Below the pieces are notes generated by a model that was not told the DNA's origin, searched no databases, and saw nothing but the letters and a program-made list of their open reading frames with translations. A DNA stretch of 34,616 nucleotides, taken from contig NZ_JAGSPD010000019.1 of the NCBI RefSeq assembly GCF_019203985.1, positions 1 through 34,616 on the forward strand. The letters are read 5' to 3'. Positions 1 through 10,000 of this stretch are shown here, in pieces (the stretch's first letter is position 1; each line of letters begins with the position of its first letter). This stretch comes from Winogradskyella luteola (GTDB lineage: Bacteria; Bacteroidota; Bacteroidia; Flavobacteriales; Flavobacteriaceae). Position numbers and translations under genes: made by a program.

Positions 1-19
1 AATTCTTACGCTGTCAATT

Positions 20-36
20 CAATATGTCTATGAACT
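20..36 (-). promoter_or_regulatory. boxA-like leader element, probably rRNA operon leader
   Basis: On the minus strand this reads AGTTCATAGACATATTG, which resembles the boxA antitermination element found in Bacteroidota ribosomal leaders. It lies downstream of two strong tandem promoters and 20 nt from the window edge, so the transcript leaves the window to the left. No rRNA sequence is present, so the rRNA assignment is an inference from the leader and promoters. Confidence 0.45.
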
Positions 37-78
37 TTCTTTTTCGCTCTCTTAACTCGTTTCCTCGTTAAGCGGGTG

Positions 79-109
79 CAAATATAAAACCCTTTTTTCT
101 TTCCCGCAA
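79..109 (-). promoter_or_regulatory. Promoter P2 (proximal) of a leftward, probably rRNA, operon
   Basis: On the minus strand a TTG (107-109) is followed after exactly 20 bp by TATATTTG (79-86), a full match to the Bacteroidota primary-sigma pattern TTG-N19-23-TAnnTTTG. The bases just after the -7 box are GC-rich (CACCCG) in an otherwise AT-rich region. GC-rich discriminators are typical of stringently controlled stable-RNA promoters. Transcription would start near position 72 and run off the left edge. Confidence 0.75.
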
Positions 110-204
110 CATCTTTTTGAAAAATATTTTTATTTTTTTTTCGGCAATGCCCCTATATCGAAACGAACTGCCGTTAAAGACATCTATACGACGCTAACGG
201 GGCG

Positions 205-234
205 CAAATATATGATACCTTTACGTTAACGCAA
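205..234 (-). promoter_or_regulatory. Promoter P1 (distal) of a leftward, probably rRNA, operon
   Basis: This is a second minus-strand promoter: TTG at 232-234, a 19-bp spacer, then TATATTTG at 205-212, again followed by a GC-rich stretch (CGCCCCG). It lies 126 bp upstream of P2 and has an identical -7 box. Two tandem promoters of this quality with GC-rich discriminators are the usual design for rRNA operons. No protein gene starts between them and the window edge. Confidence 0.7.
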
Positions 235-362
235 TGGATTTTGTCAAATTATTTTTAGGAGTTTTTATTGCTAGATTCAATAGCTTAAATATTAAGAGGT
301 TACAAACAAAAAAATATTCATAGAAGTCAATTTCCTAAATCTAATGATGGTAACATAGCGTT

Positions 363-525
363 AGGGATAGTAGCGGCATCCTTTTTTGTGACAATAGAAT
401 TGCTATGAAGAGTACTTTTTTACAATCTGTACTCAACTTAAACAATATATAAAGAGCACAGTACAAAAAAGATATAGCGGATAGCCCGACGCTTTTGCTG
501 CTTACTAGCAAAAGCGAAACGCCCT
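363..525 (+). ncRNA. Structured RNA candidate, resembling a recurrent flavobacterial intergenic motif (possibly Flavo-1)
   Basis: The stretch folds into nested helices that can be read directly. AGGG (363-366) pairs with CCCT (522-525). GGCATCC (375-381) pairs with GGAT-A-GCC (479-486, one bulged A). TTTTTTGT (382-389) pairs with ACAAAAAA (463-470). A hairpin CGCTTTTGCT/AGCAAAAGCG sits at 490-499 and 507-516, and a smaller one GAGTAC/GTACTC at 410-415 and 429-434. The blocks AGCGGCATCC and AGATATAGCGGATAGCCC match, from memory, a motif repeated between flavobacterial genes. The link to the Rfam family Flavo-1 is a guess from recall. The plus strand is preferred because the remembered motif reads that way; it converges with the porin gene. 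Confidence 0.5.
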
Positions 526-532
526 TATTTAT

Positions 533-2503
533 TTACAGAAAGAAATCCCAAACTAGACCGAAACGGATGGTAAAGTCTCTATACGGATGATTAGGGGCCG
601 AAAAATAGTCGTAACCTGTAAAGGATGAATTGAAATGCTCAGCTTTTAGGAATATTCGGGTTTGCCTAACTTTAGCATTAACGAAGAAGTCTAATCTTGG
701 GAAACCTCCTAATTCAGTTTCGTTTTGAGTGTAAAATTCTGCTAACAAGGGGTCATAGCCATTCATGTTATATTTAGTGAAGTAATTGAAGGTTATGCCT
801 GTTTGCAATGTCATCGCCTTTTTAAAAATCTGATTTGAATAGTAAAGTGTATTTCGAGTTATAATGACTGGTACATTTAAAACATCTTCGTCGCTAATTA
901 CATTTTGGTACATTATTGTATTGTCTAATGCAAAATGCCCTACACGAAATTCTTTTTGCACTTTTAACCTTAGGTATTGCAATGGGTCGCTATATTGCAT
1001 GGGCTTTACTACGTTATCTCTATTTGTATCTGAGCTTACACCAAAATAGGTGTAGTTTTCTATATTAGATATATCTAATGATGCATTGAAAAATTTCTCT
1101 GATGAGATATTGAATTTAATTTGTTGTGTATTAACATTTTTAAAATCTTCAAAATTATACCAATTATAGTCTATATAGTCGCTTTGATATAGTAGAAAAT
1201 TATAGTTAGGCAATCTGGAACTTATAAAAAGTCCTCCATCTAAATGTATGTCGTCATTGAGTTTAAAGCTTAGGTTAGTATCAATGTAACTCCCAACAAA
1301 TTCATCAGATAGGTTTAGCCCAGCACTGCCTTTTAGCTTTATAGAGTTTATAGTTTTACTATAAGAAGCATTAGCCCCTAAGAAACTTGTTTTGATTCTG
1401 TTTAGGATTATTTCGTCTGGAAATAATAAAACGACGCTGTTATAACCGTAGTTGATATTTGTGTAATCTATTCCGAATTTTAAATTACCTAAGATGTTGT
1501 TATTATAGGACAGGCTTAGGCTTGATCTAAAATCTTCTAATGTAACTTTATCATTTATGTTATTGGTGAAGGTATCACCAAAATAATTAACCGAAGGTGA
1601 GTTTTGCCTATATTGGTAGTACTTATCTTCAAAAGAAATTTCATTTATAATTGCAAGACTGTTTTTGTTTAAAGAGTCCCTTTTCTTAATCAAATCGTAT
1701 GAATGATTGAGAAAAAAACGTTTCCCTACAAGAATGTTTTCAGCATCCTGAAAATTCATATCAAAAACAGATCTGTCAATAAACTCCTCGTCTCCTGTTA
1801 CGAAATTCTCAATATCTTCATCTAACAATCCACCATTCTCTTCATTGAGCAAGTCTTGCATTACAATATGTGCTCTGGCTTTGTATCTGTTGTTTTTTGT
1901 TTTATAATTTGATGTGAGTCTGAAATTTCCAGTACTTGTCAAAGCGTTTTGATAGTTCCCTAATGACCTTAACCCCTTATATGCAATTGAAAAATTAAAT
2001 TGCTTAGATAGGTTTACTGTAAAAAATGCATCTAGCATTTGACCTTGCTCGAATGCTGTTTTGTATGTTAGCCTTGTCCATGGCGTTGGTACTTCGTAAT
2101 ACAATACATCATCGCTCTCAATATAATTGAAATGTCTTGCTCTAGAACCAAAGTTTGGGTTTGTTCTATTATCAGCAATGTTAAAACTAAGCGCATTATA
2201 GGTCTGCCCTATATTGGCGAATGGCATTAATCCGAAATTATCTCTTTGGAGGTAATTGAATTTATAGTCTTTTTTAATAGATAATGTGGTGTCAACAACT
2301 GTACTATCTCCTTCAATACTAAACTGAAGGTACATATCGATTGAAGCCACTTTTTTGATTTCTTTGGTGCGCTTAACAGATGTCGAATCTCTACCTAATG
2401 ATTTACCACTATCTGATTTTTTTGCATTTTTGGGATTCACCTGAGAAGAAAGCTCTGATAAAAATAAACAGAAGGTAATAATGGCAAAAAATTTAATCTT
2501 CAT
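533..2503 (-). CDS. Putative outer-membrane porin (Bacteroidota Porin_10-like family)
   Basis: This 656-residue protein has an N-terminal signal peptide (MKIKFFAII..., cleavage after SELSSQ) and no lipobox. After a short polar linker it consists of alternating aromatic and polar strands, rich in Asn, Tyr and Phe, up to a C-terminal Phe-Phe-Leu, as in a large outer-membrane beta-barrel. It matches the putative porin family common in Flavobacteriaceae; its substrate is unknown. The start at 2503 is chosen because the longer reading (from 2527) adds eight residues ahead of a complete signal peptide. A strong terminator (2583-2613) separates it from the upstream peptidase gene, so it probably has its own promoter, though I see no convincing one. 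The stop lies 8 bp from the structured-RNA candidate. Confidence 0.75.
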   Translation of the reverse strand: MKIKFFAIITFCLFLSELSSQVNPKNAKKSDSGKSLGRDSTSVKRTKEIKKVASIDMYLQFSIEGDSTVVDTTLSIKKDYKFNYLQRDNFGLMPFANIGQTYNALSFNIADNRTNPNFGSRARHFNYIESDDVLYYEVPTPWTRLTYKTAFEQGQMLDAFFTVNLSKQFNFSIAYKGLRSLGNYQNALTSTGNFRLTSNYKTKNNRYKARAHIVMQDLLNEENGGLLDEDIENFVTGDEEFIDRSVFDMNFQDAENILVGKRFFLNHSYDLIKKRDSLNKNSLAIINEISFEDKYYQYRQNSPSVNYFGDTFTNNINDKVTLEDFRSSLSLSYNNNILGNLKFGIDYTNINYGYNSVVLLFPDEIILNRIKTSFLGANASYSKTINSIKLKGSAGLNLSDEFVGSYIDTNLSFKLNDDIHLDGGLFISSRLPNYNFLLYQSDYIDYNWYNFEDFKNVNTQQIKFNISSEKFFNASLDISNIENYTYFGVSSDTNRDNVVKPMQYSDPLQYLRLKVQKEFRVGHFALDNTIMYQNVISDEDVLNVPVIITRNTLYYSNQIFKKAMTLQTGITFNYFTKYNMNGYDPLLAEFYTQNETELGGFPRLDFFVNAKVRQTRIFLKAEHFNSSFTGYDYFSAPNHPYRDFTIRFGLVWDFFL

Positions 2504-2582
2504 TTGACTGATAATAAAGTACAACAAAGTAAACTATAAATTATTGTTTTTAAGTGAAGAATTACAAATTACTTAACATAAA

Positions 2583-2613
2583 AAAAGACCAACATATTCT
2601 GTTGGTCTTTTTA
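2583..2613 (-). terminator. Rho-independent terminator of the S8 peptidase gene
   Basis: AAAAAGACCAACA (2583-2595) and TGTTGGTCTTTTT (2601-2613) form a perfect 13-bp stem with a 5-nt loop, flanked by A and T runs. It lies 16 bp past the peptidase stop. The symmetric runs could make it work on both strands, but only the minus strand has a gene ending here. Confidence 0.85.
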
Positions 2614-2629
2614 TAATATTAATTTAATC

Positions 2630-4609
2630 TTATTTTATAACAAGCTTGTGAGATGTTGTTCTGTTTCCTTCAGAGATATTAACCATATATATACCTGGTT
2701 GTGCGTTATTGAGAGCAATTGTCTCTTTGAAAACTGAAGATGAATTGGCAAAGGTGTTGTCATAAACTAATCTACCTTGTACATCGTAAACATCAACTTT
2801 AACATTGTTATTATTACTGTTTAAATTAGATTGAAAACTAATTGTAAATTCCCCATTAGAAGGATTAGGATATACCGATAGGTTACGTGCTAAATCATTT
2901 TCATCAACACTTAACACAAGATTGCTACCAGTGATAATTAATGAAAAATCTTGGCTTTGTGGGTCGAAAGGACCGCCTACATTACCTTCAAGAGTTCCTT
3001 TATGGGAAACTGTTAAAGTATACATACCTGATGTAGGCACATCAATATCTATCCTCTCTACATTGTCTCTAATGTTATCTCCTTTAGAATTAGAAAAGCC
3101 AGAGCCCGTAAGATCTAGCCTCCAAGGGAGAAAAGTATCACCATCTTTAGCTAATCTTAAATCTAAATCATTAACCAATCTAGGTGTTTGGTCATTTAAA
3201 CCTGAGCTATTTAAAACAGCATCACCTGGCATATCTGTCCAACAAATGGTGGCGCTCAGTTTATCGCCAGCTTGAGCAGTAAAAGTGAAAGTATATGTAT
3301 TGCCTTGATCTAGGGTAAGCTCATCAACAATTGCTTCACCAGAATTAGCATCGGCTATCGCATCTGCTGAAGCCTTGGCATTCAAAAATCCCCATCCAAA
3401 AATTGGATCCGGTCCAACGTTAGCATTGTCATCTATTGCTGTGTGACATACCAAACCTTTTAGTGTAGCTGCCAACATATAATTGCCATGTAGTTGGTTA
3501 TAGTATTGTTGTAAAAGCGCAAGTGATCCAGTAGTATTAGGCGCAGCCATAGATGTACCAGTTAGTATTCCGTATGCATTAAATGGAATTGAAGATTCAA
3601 GATTTGTTCCATCTGCAGCTAGGTCTGGTTTGATTCTTAAGTCATCTGTTGGTCCCTCACTACTACTATTATTAATCACTAGGTTAGAAATTATATAATT
3701 ACCGCTAAAGACCGGTTGCTCTATAACTGTAGGATTTGCATTAGCTATAACCAAGTTATTTTTAGAAGTGCTTGAAAAACTTAACTTATCATAAGCTGCA
3801 TAAAGAGGGTCTGAGTTTACAGCAAAACCGTCATTCCCAGCGGACCAGACTGATAAATAGTATGGATTGTTTCTACCCACTACATCAATTATACGGCTGC
3901 TAGAAACATAAGCACCTAAAACCCAAGAATTGTCTGGTACAAGATTTTCAAAAATGGCACCATAGCTATGATTGGACAATAAAATTGGATTAGTAGGATC
4001 TCCTGCTTCAGCAGCCATTTCTGCTTCATCACTTATTGAATTAAAAGATCTTATGTTTGAGTTTATCGCCATTCCTCTAGAATTAGAATTATCTCCTTTA
4101 GCAGCAATAGTACCTATAACATGTGTTGCATGGTTTGATTCGCTGTTACTACCATCTTGATTCGTAAAATCTAACATCGTTACTCTTGATGTAGTTCCGC
4201 CCGAATTCATAAATTCCACATGATTGCTCTGAGGTATATTTACTTCCCAAACACCAACTGTTATACCTGAACCATCCAAGTCTAGATTTGAAGAGCCACC
4301 AGGCATTAATTGATTTGTCTTTGTTGCCCTTGCAGCACCAACATTATCTTGTGATCTGTATATGGGTTTACCTTCAATGATCTTCCATAAATAAGATTGA
4401 ATCTCACCATTAGCATATATAAACTCTGGTACATTATCATTATTTCTTAAAAAAGATTCTACAGAAGCCTTACGCTTCGATTCTCTTTCATTTAAGTATT
4501 CTAATAATTCTTTATTATTTTCAGAAAGCCTGTCAGTATCATTATTTTGAGCGTAAGAAAAAACCCCAACTAATAATAACACAGTCAATGTGAGTAAATT
4601 ATTTTTCAT
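2630..4609 (-). CDS. Secreted S8 subtilase-family peptidase with T9SS type A sorting domain
   Basis: The 659-residue protein starts with a signal peptide (cleavage near SYAQ, residue 21). A subtilase domain spans about 110-420: His160 in NHATHV, the oxyanion Asn259 in SAGNDG and the nucleophile Ser353 in GTSMAAP are all present. The first triad position, normally Asp in a VWDGG-type motif, reads GVWEVN with Glu122. A beta-sandwich, P-domain-like region follows (about 428-562). The last ~85 residues (YPNPSNGEF...GIYMVNI...KLVIK) are a type A T9SS sorting domain, so the protein is probably secreted or cell-surface attached. It lies downstream of SusC, SusD and a lipoprotein gene, separated by a terminator, so it could be co-regulated and supply peptides to SusCD. 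Whether Glu122 supports catalysis is open. Confidence 0.9.
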   Translation of the reverse strand: MKNNLLTLTVLLLVGVFSYAQNNDTDRLSENNKELLEYLNERESKRKASVESFLRNNDNVPEFIYANGEIQSYLWKIIEGKPIYRSQDNVGAARATKTNQLMPGGSSNLDLDGSGITVGVWEVNIPQSNHVEFMNSGGTTSRVTMLDFTNQDGSNSESNHATHVIGTIAAKGDNSNSRGMAINSNIRSFNSISDEAEMAAEAGDPTNPILLSNHSYGAIFENLVPDNSWVLGAYVSSSRIIDVVGRNNPYYLSVWSAGNDGFAVNSDPLYAAYDKLSFSSTSKNNLVIANANPTVIEQPVFSGNYIISNLVINNSSSEGPTDDLRIKPDLAADGTNLESSIPFNAYGILTGTSMAAPNTTGSLALLQQYYNQLHGNYMLAATLKGLVCHTAIDDNANVGPDPIFGWGFLNAKASADAIADANSGEAIVDELTLDQGNTYTFTFTAQAGDKLSATICWTDMPGDAVLNSSGLNDQTPRLVNDLDLRLAKDGDTFLPWRLDLTGSGFSNSKGDNIRDNVERIDIDVPTSGMYTLTVSHKGTLEGNVGGPFDPQSQDFSLIITGSNLVLSVDENDLARNLSVYPNPSNGEFTISFQSNLNSNNNNVKVDVYDVQGRLVYDNTFANSSSVFKETIALNNAQPGIYMVNISEGNRTTSHKLVIK

Positions 4610-4676
4610 TTTCTAACTAATTAAATTTTATTTGCAATATACTGATAATTTATAGGATTTTACAATACTAAATAAA

Positions 4677-4702
4677 AAAAGCCACCATAAATGGTGGCTT
4701 TT
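4677..4702 (-). terminator. Rho-independent terminator of the SusCD-lipoprotein operon
   Basis: GCCACCAT (4681-4688) and ATGGTGGC (4691-4698) form a perfect 8-bp stem with a 2-nt AA gap. Flanking AAAA and TTTT extend it to about 12 bp, so the inner base pairs probably open to make the loop. It lies 19 bp past the lipoprotein stop and ends the upstream operon before the peptidase gene. Confidence 0.8.
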
Positions 4703-4721
4703 AACACTTATTATAATAAAA

Positions 4722-5465
4722 TTAGTTAATATTAAATGTGTCGGTATCTTGAGTTAATACTGGATAACCTCCGCCAGCATCAGGTGTAGTACCTGAAGAC
4801 AAAGTCGTACCATTAGCATCAGTAACCACATAACCTGTACCTCCGTCGCCATAAGTATCATAAACAATGATACCATAGCCACCAGATGGTAAACAAAAAT
4901 CAACTGTAAGTGAAGAATTGTCTAAATCTGTATATGCACCTCCAGCCCCACCTGTAGCAATAACTGCTGGTGGTGAAACAGATAGATCATATAATTCCCA
5001 AACTGCTTCTTCTGCAAAACCATCAAAGTTTAATGTTAGATTTACTATTGTATCTTCACATAATTCTGAAATGTTTAAAACTGTAGAACCAGAGAACACA
5101 CCACTATCTGTATCAAATTCTAATGCAAGTGTTGCTACGTCAAACGTGATACCTATGTCTGAAATTGTTAAATCAAATTCACCAACGTTTGAATCTGCTG
5201 GAATTGTTACACTTGTAGGCAAAGAGTAGATACTGCTATCTACGGTAGTTCCATCCTCATCTACAACAATTGGAAACTGACGTGCACTTCCTGACACCGT
5301 ACTTGTATAGACTTTTACTGTTTGTTGATAATCTACAGCATCAGCCGGTACTTTAACCTCTATTTGTTCATTTTCAAAAGAGACTCTATTAGCTCTTTCA
5401 ATATCTTCCTCATCACAACCCACTAAAACCAGAGCGATAAGAAAACTAAATAATATTTTTTTCAT
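4722..5465 (-). CDS. SusCD-associated surface lipoprotein
   Basis: This 247-residue lipoprotein has the lipobox LVGC (Cys17). The acidic residues right after the Cys (DEED) resemble the Bacteroidota surface-export signal, so surface exposure is likely. Residues about 27-125 look like a beta-sandwich of the Calx-beta/DUF1735 type. Residues about 138-235 carry a second module with paired cysteines (ELCEDT, DFCLPSG) and the pattern DTYGDGGTGY, seen in several secreted Bacteroidota proteins. It follows susD by 69 bp and is followed by a terminator, so it is probably the third gene of the susC-susD operon. Such third genes often encode extra substrate-binding lipoproteins. The substrate is unknown. 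Confidence 0.75.
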   Translation of the reverse strand: MKKILFSFLIALVLVGCDEEDIERANRVSFENEQIEVKVPADAVDYQQTVKVYTSTVSGSARQFPIVVDEDGTTVDSSIYSLPTSVTIPADSNVGEFDLTISDIGITFDVATLALEFDTDSGVFSGSTVLNISELCEDTIVNLTLNFDGFAEEAVWELYDLSVSPPAVIATGGAGGAYTDLDNSSLTVDFCLPSGGYGIIVYDTYGDGGTGYVVTDANGTTLSSGTTPDAGGGYPVLTQDTDTFNIN

Positions 5466-5534
5466 GTTAATTATTTTTTTAATTAAAAATTTATAAAAAC
5501 TTGATAATGTAATTATATCAATAGTACCCTACAC

Positions 5535-6995
5535 CTACTCTATATTAATATCTGTAGTGTAATTTGGGTTTGCGTCAATTTCGTTCTGTGGTATCTTAAG
5601 GAAAAATAATGGGCTATCTACAGGAACCGTTAATGGAATTCTGTGTACTGCGTCACGAACAATTGCTCTATTATAACGCTTTGCATCAAACCATTCTACA
5701 CCTGTTTCTCCATAAAGTTCTTTACGTCTTTCGAGTAAAATTTCTTCGAAAAGAGCTGCACCTGTATTACCAGAAATAACCGCATTTGGATCCCTTTCAG
5801 ACTGTAGCGTAAATAATAAGTTTTGAGCCGCAGGAATATTGCCTAATTGGTATTGTGCCTCTGCATCTAAAAGTACCATTTCAGACTTTCTCATTAATAC
5901 AATATCAGAATCGAACGCAAATGCAAATTTACTTGATACATATTCTCTCCAAGGCACACTAGCAGACACACCGTAGAAATCTACAAAAGTGTTTCTAACA
6001 TCTGTACTACTAAATAAATCTACAAAATTTGGATTTACATAAGTTGCTTGATAAGATAACACAAAGTGATCCATCATTGCAGCAGCTTGACCAAAGAAGA
6101 AATTTGTTTCAGATGAACCATTTTGAAATAAAGCCCACATCCATTCTTGATCTTGCATATCTCTAAAACCAGCACCCCAGTTTGAAGAAACAACTGCTGA
6201 AGCAGCATCACCACCATATGCAGCACGAGCAGCATCTGAAAGACCTTGCCAATCATCTTTGGTTACAGATAATACTCTAGCCAAAACACCATTAGCAACA
6301 GCCTTATTAACATAACTTTTACCGATTCTAGTTTCTGGTAAATCAACAATAGCTTCGTTCAAGTCTAATAAGATTAAATCCATAACTTCACTTAGTGGAG
6401 AAGGTGCCTTACCCGTTACAGTTTCTAAATTAACACGTTGATCATAAAAAGGTATTCTCTCTAAAGAGCTATTGTTATTATAATTAGGAGCAAAATCCAG
6501 TACTAATTGAAAATGGTGAAATGCTCTAAAAAATTTACCTGTTGCAATAAACTCACGCTTTTCATCATCTGATAAAGCACCACTTTCAGAAACTCCCTGA
6601 ATTAATATGTTTGCGTAATTAACATTCTGATAGTTGAAATCCCAATTAAAATTTGTACGTCTAAAGTTTGGTTCTCTATTTTCGTGTCCGTAATCAAAAG
6701 TGTACCAATTTTGCGCTTGTATTAGATCGTTACCCTTAATTACCCTTGCAAAATATAGTGAGTACAACCCACCAGTATCAACATTCGCATATTGTCCTTT
6801 ATAATTACCTAAAATACCTGAGACAAATGATTCTGTAATTTGTCTACTATTGAACACAACATCTTCGGTAAGACCATTTGTGTTTTGTGGCTCATCCAAA
6901 AAGTCGTTTGAACAACTACTCAATGAAAGCATTACAACAAATAAAGCTAAATAACCGTAGCCTAAATGTTTTCTAAAGTTTAAATTATTTTTCAT
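5535..6995 (-). CDS. SusD/RagB family nutrient-binding lipoprotein
   Basis: The protein has 486 residues and a lipoprotein signal with LSSC (Cys28) followed by SNDFLDEP, the classic SusD N-terminus. The rest has the alpha-helical TPR-type layout of the family, including the C-terminal ERRKELYGETGVEWFDAKRY segment that is highly conserved in SusD-like proteins. It would cap the SusC barrel on the cell surface and bind the substrate. susC lies only 11 bp upstream, so the two are co-transcribed. The nearby secreted peptidase points to peptides as the ligand, but nothing in SusD itself shows this. Confidence 0.93.
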   Translation of the reverse strand: MKNNLNFRKHLGYGYLALFVVMLSLSSCSNDFLDEPQNTNGLTEDVVFNSRQITESFVSGILGNYKGQYANVDTGGLYSLYFARVIKGNDLIQAQNWYTFDYGHENREPNFRRTNFNWDFNYQNVNYANILIQGVSESGALSDDEKREFIATGKFFRAFHHFQLVLDFAPNYNNNSSLERIPFYDQRVNLETVTGKAPSPLSEVMDLILLDLNEAIVDLPETRIGKSYVNKAVANGVLARVLSVTKDDWQGLSDAARAAYGGDAASAVVSSNWGAGFRDMQDQEWMWALFQNGSSETNFFFGQAAAMMDHFVLSYQATYVNPNFVDLFSSTDVRNTFVDFYGVSASVPWREYVSSKFAFAFDSDIVLMRKSEMVLLDAEAQYQLGNIPAAQNLLFTLQSERDPNAVISGNTGAALFEEILLERRKELYGETGVEWFDAKRYNRAIVRDAVHRIPLTVPVDSPLFFLKIPQNEIDANPNYTTDINIE

Positions 6996-7006
6996 AGTTT
7001 TTGTTT

Positions 7007-10000
7007 TTAAAATTCAATAATTGCACCTGTTGTAATAGTACGCTGCAAAGGAGATCTAGCATTGGTTGTACCAGCGAAATTTTGCTCAGGATCTATACCC
7101 ATATGCGATTGCCAAGTGAATAGGTTATCCGCTTGTAAAAACAATCTTATTCTAGATATACCAATATCTTCTAAAGCTTTTTCAGAGAAATTATAACCTA
7201 ATGTTAAAGCCTTGAGACGCACATAGTCATTCTTAAATAAGAATCTTGTTGATCTATCATTAGCATTATTCTGTCCAGTAGTCAATACTGCAAAATCAGT
7301 GATATCACCAGGTTGTTGCCATGCCTTAAAGTTATCAGGATGTGCTCCCGAACCTAGAGATGCAAAACCATTAATTAAGCCAGAGTAGTCTGAATCATAT
7401 AAATATGCCCCAAAGCTAAAGTTGAATAAGACGCTTAAATCAAATTGCTTGTAACGCAAGTTGGTATTAAATCCACCTTGAATATCTGGTAAAGACGTCT
7501 TCTCTGTTTCGTACAATGTAGCTTGGTCATAATTACTAGTAACATCCCTTCCAATAACATCTCCGTTTGTATCTGTTACATCTATATACCATAATGCGGC
7601 ACCATTGCTAGGATCAACACCTGCCCATTCTCTCATATAAAATTCGAAAAGAGAATTTCCTTCTTTCCATAATTTAGTACCGTTGATAAATTGTTCTTGT
7701 GGTAATTCAGTAATTTCATTTTCATCTAAAGAGAAGTTAGCGCCAACACTCCAAGAAAAATCGTCTGTATTAAATATTTGAGAATTTAATGAAAACTCCC
7801 AACCATAGTTACGTACAGCACCATTATTAGTAAAAACATCCACAACACCTGTAGAATTGGCTGCTGGTACATTATACAATAAATCTATACTCTCTTTGTT
7901 ATAATAATCAACTGACCCACTAAATGCTCCTCTAAATATATTAAAATCTATACCTATGTTAGTAGAAGCTGTTTTTTCCCATACTAAATTTGGATCAGGC
8001 AAAGAAGTTGGAGGAAGTAACGATGGATTACCCTCTACTGGTGATAAAACAATATTATTAGGATTAGCTCCTTGGAATACAAATTGGTAAGGGAAGTTAC
8101 CAATACCTGCATTATTACCTAATTCACCATAAGATGCTCTAATCTTAAAGTTATCTAACCAATCAACATTTTCCATAAAAGTTTCATTAGTTAATACCCA
8201 TGACGCACCTACAGAATAAAATGTACCCCATCTAAAATCTGAACCAAACTGAGATGAACCATCACGTCTTATAGATCCTTCCACAAAATACTTGTTGTCA
8301 TAATTGTATGCAAGTCTTCCTAAATATCCATTGATACGTTGAGAAATTCTAATACCTCCAAAAGTTTCTGGATTTGTTCCGTTACCCAATTCTTCTTGAC
8401 CTGGTAAAAATCCTGTAGCAGAAGTTCTTAATCCGTCTGTGGTCAATTCATAAGCCTCCATTATGGCATCAACTGAAATGTTGTGATTACCAAAACTATT
8501 AGTATAATTTAAGGCTTGTGTTGCATTTACTGTTGTAGTAACGTTTCTAGTTTTAGAAACTCTACCTCCAACTGTTGATGCCGCACCGATAATGTCATCA
8601 TTGAATGAATGAGAATCAAACATAAAGTTCTCATAATTAAAACGCGAATTAAAAGTAAAGTTTTTCAAGAACTTAGCTTCCGCAAAAGCAGTACCGACGA
8701 AATTAGTTCTAATACGAGTTTCATCACCTAACAAGAGAGAAGCCAATATATTTTCGCCACCATTAATATTTCTTGTTGCATTAAATGCCTGACCTAAACG
8801 TCCACCGTTACCATTACCAGCATCAAAAAATCGATTACCAGAACTATTTAATACAATATTACCATCTGCATCACGTGCATATACTGGGAATATACTAGAA
8901 ACAGAATATATCCATTGAATAGCTTGAGTTGTACTACCTGAGGTCTGGTCTGGATTCCCAGATCGTGATCTAGAGAAACTAGTATTTATACCTACCTGTA
9001 ACCAATCGTTTACTTGAGATTGTACGTTAAGCCTAGTAGCAATACGCTCAAAATCAGATTCTATAACAGGTCCATCTTCACTTAAATAATCAACTGAGAA
9101 AAAATATGAAGAACTTTCACCACCACCAGTAATACTAAGGTTGTGGTTTACTCTTGGCACATCACTTCTAATCAATAAATCTTCCCAATCTGTTTCCCAA
9201 AGTAATTGAGCCCCATCTACCAAATTACCATTGCTATCTATTGGATTAGGAACATTGTATGGATTATATCCAAAATTGCCTATTAGTGAAGTAGAAGCAT
9301 TAGTAGCTGCATCAGCTGCCGACTGCCCAAGTGCAATATTATTGTTACGAATCGCTTGCCACGAAAGTCTTAAATTATCTTCAGTACCAACTAAATCATG
9401 TAAACCAACAGCCGGATTAGAAACCCCATATTGTGTTCTAAGAGTAACCTTAGCTTTGGTATTTAAACGTCCTTTTTTAGTTGTAATTACAATTACACCA
9501 TTAGCACCACGAGAACCATACAAAGATGTTGAAGAAGCATCTTTTAAAACCGTTAAAGATTCAATTTGATCCTGACTTATGGTATTTAAATTTCCATTAA
9601 AAGGAGCACCATCTAAAATGATTAATGGTCCTTGTGCAGCATTAATACTTGAAAAACCTCTAATCCTAATCGTAGGATTATTACCTGGCTGACCACCTGA
9701 CGTTAACAAGTTAACACCAGCTACAGTACCTTGCAAAGCTCTAAGAGGAGAAGTTACTTGCTGATTTTCAATATTTTCAGAGGTTAGTGTGGATACCGCA
9801 CCTACTATAGCCTCTTTTTTCTGTGTACCATAAGCAACAACAACCACTTCTTCTAGTGCATTGTCTGACTTTAAGGCCACATCATAAGTATTACTAGCTC
9901 CTACTGTAACCTCAGTAGTTTTCATACCTACATAGGAAATCTGTAAAACATCTCCTGTATTGACACTGATAGAATACTTTCCATCAAAATCTGTTTGTTG

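Noticed and set aside
490..516. Hairpin after the porin gene as a simple terminator
   Set aside because: On the minus strand there is no T run right after the stem (TCGGGCTATCC follows). The stem fits better as part of the larger RNA fold.
2504..2527. Longer start for the porin-like gene
   Set aside because: It adds eight residues ahead of a complete signal peptide beginning MKIKFF.
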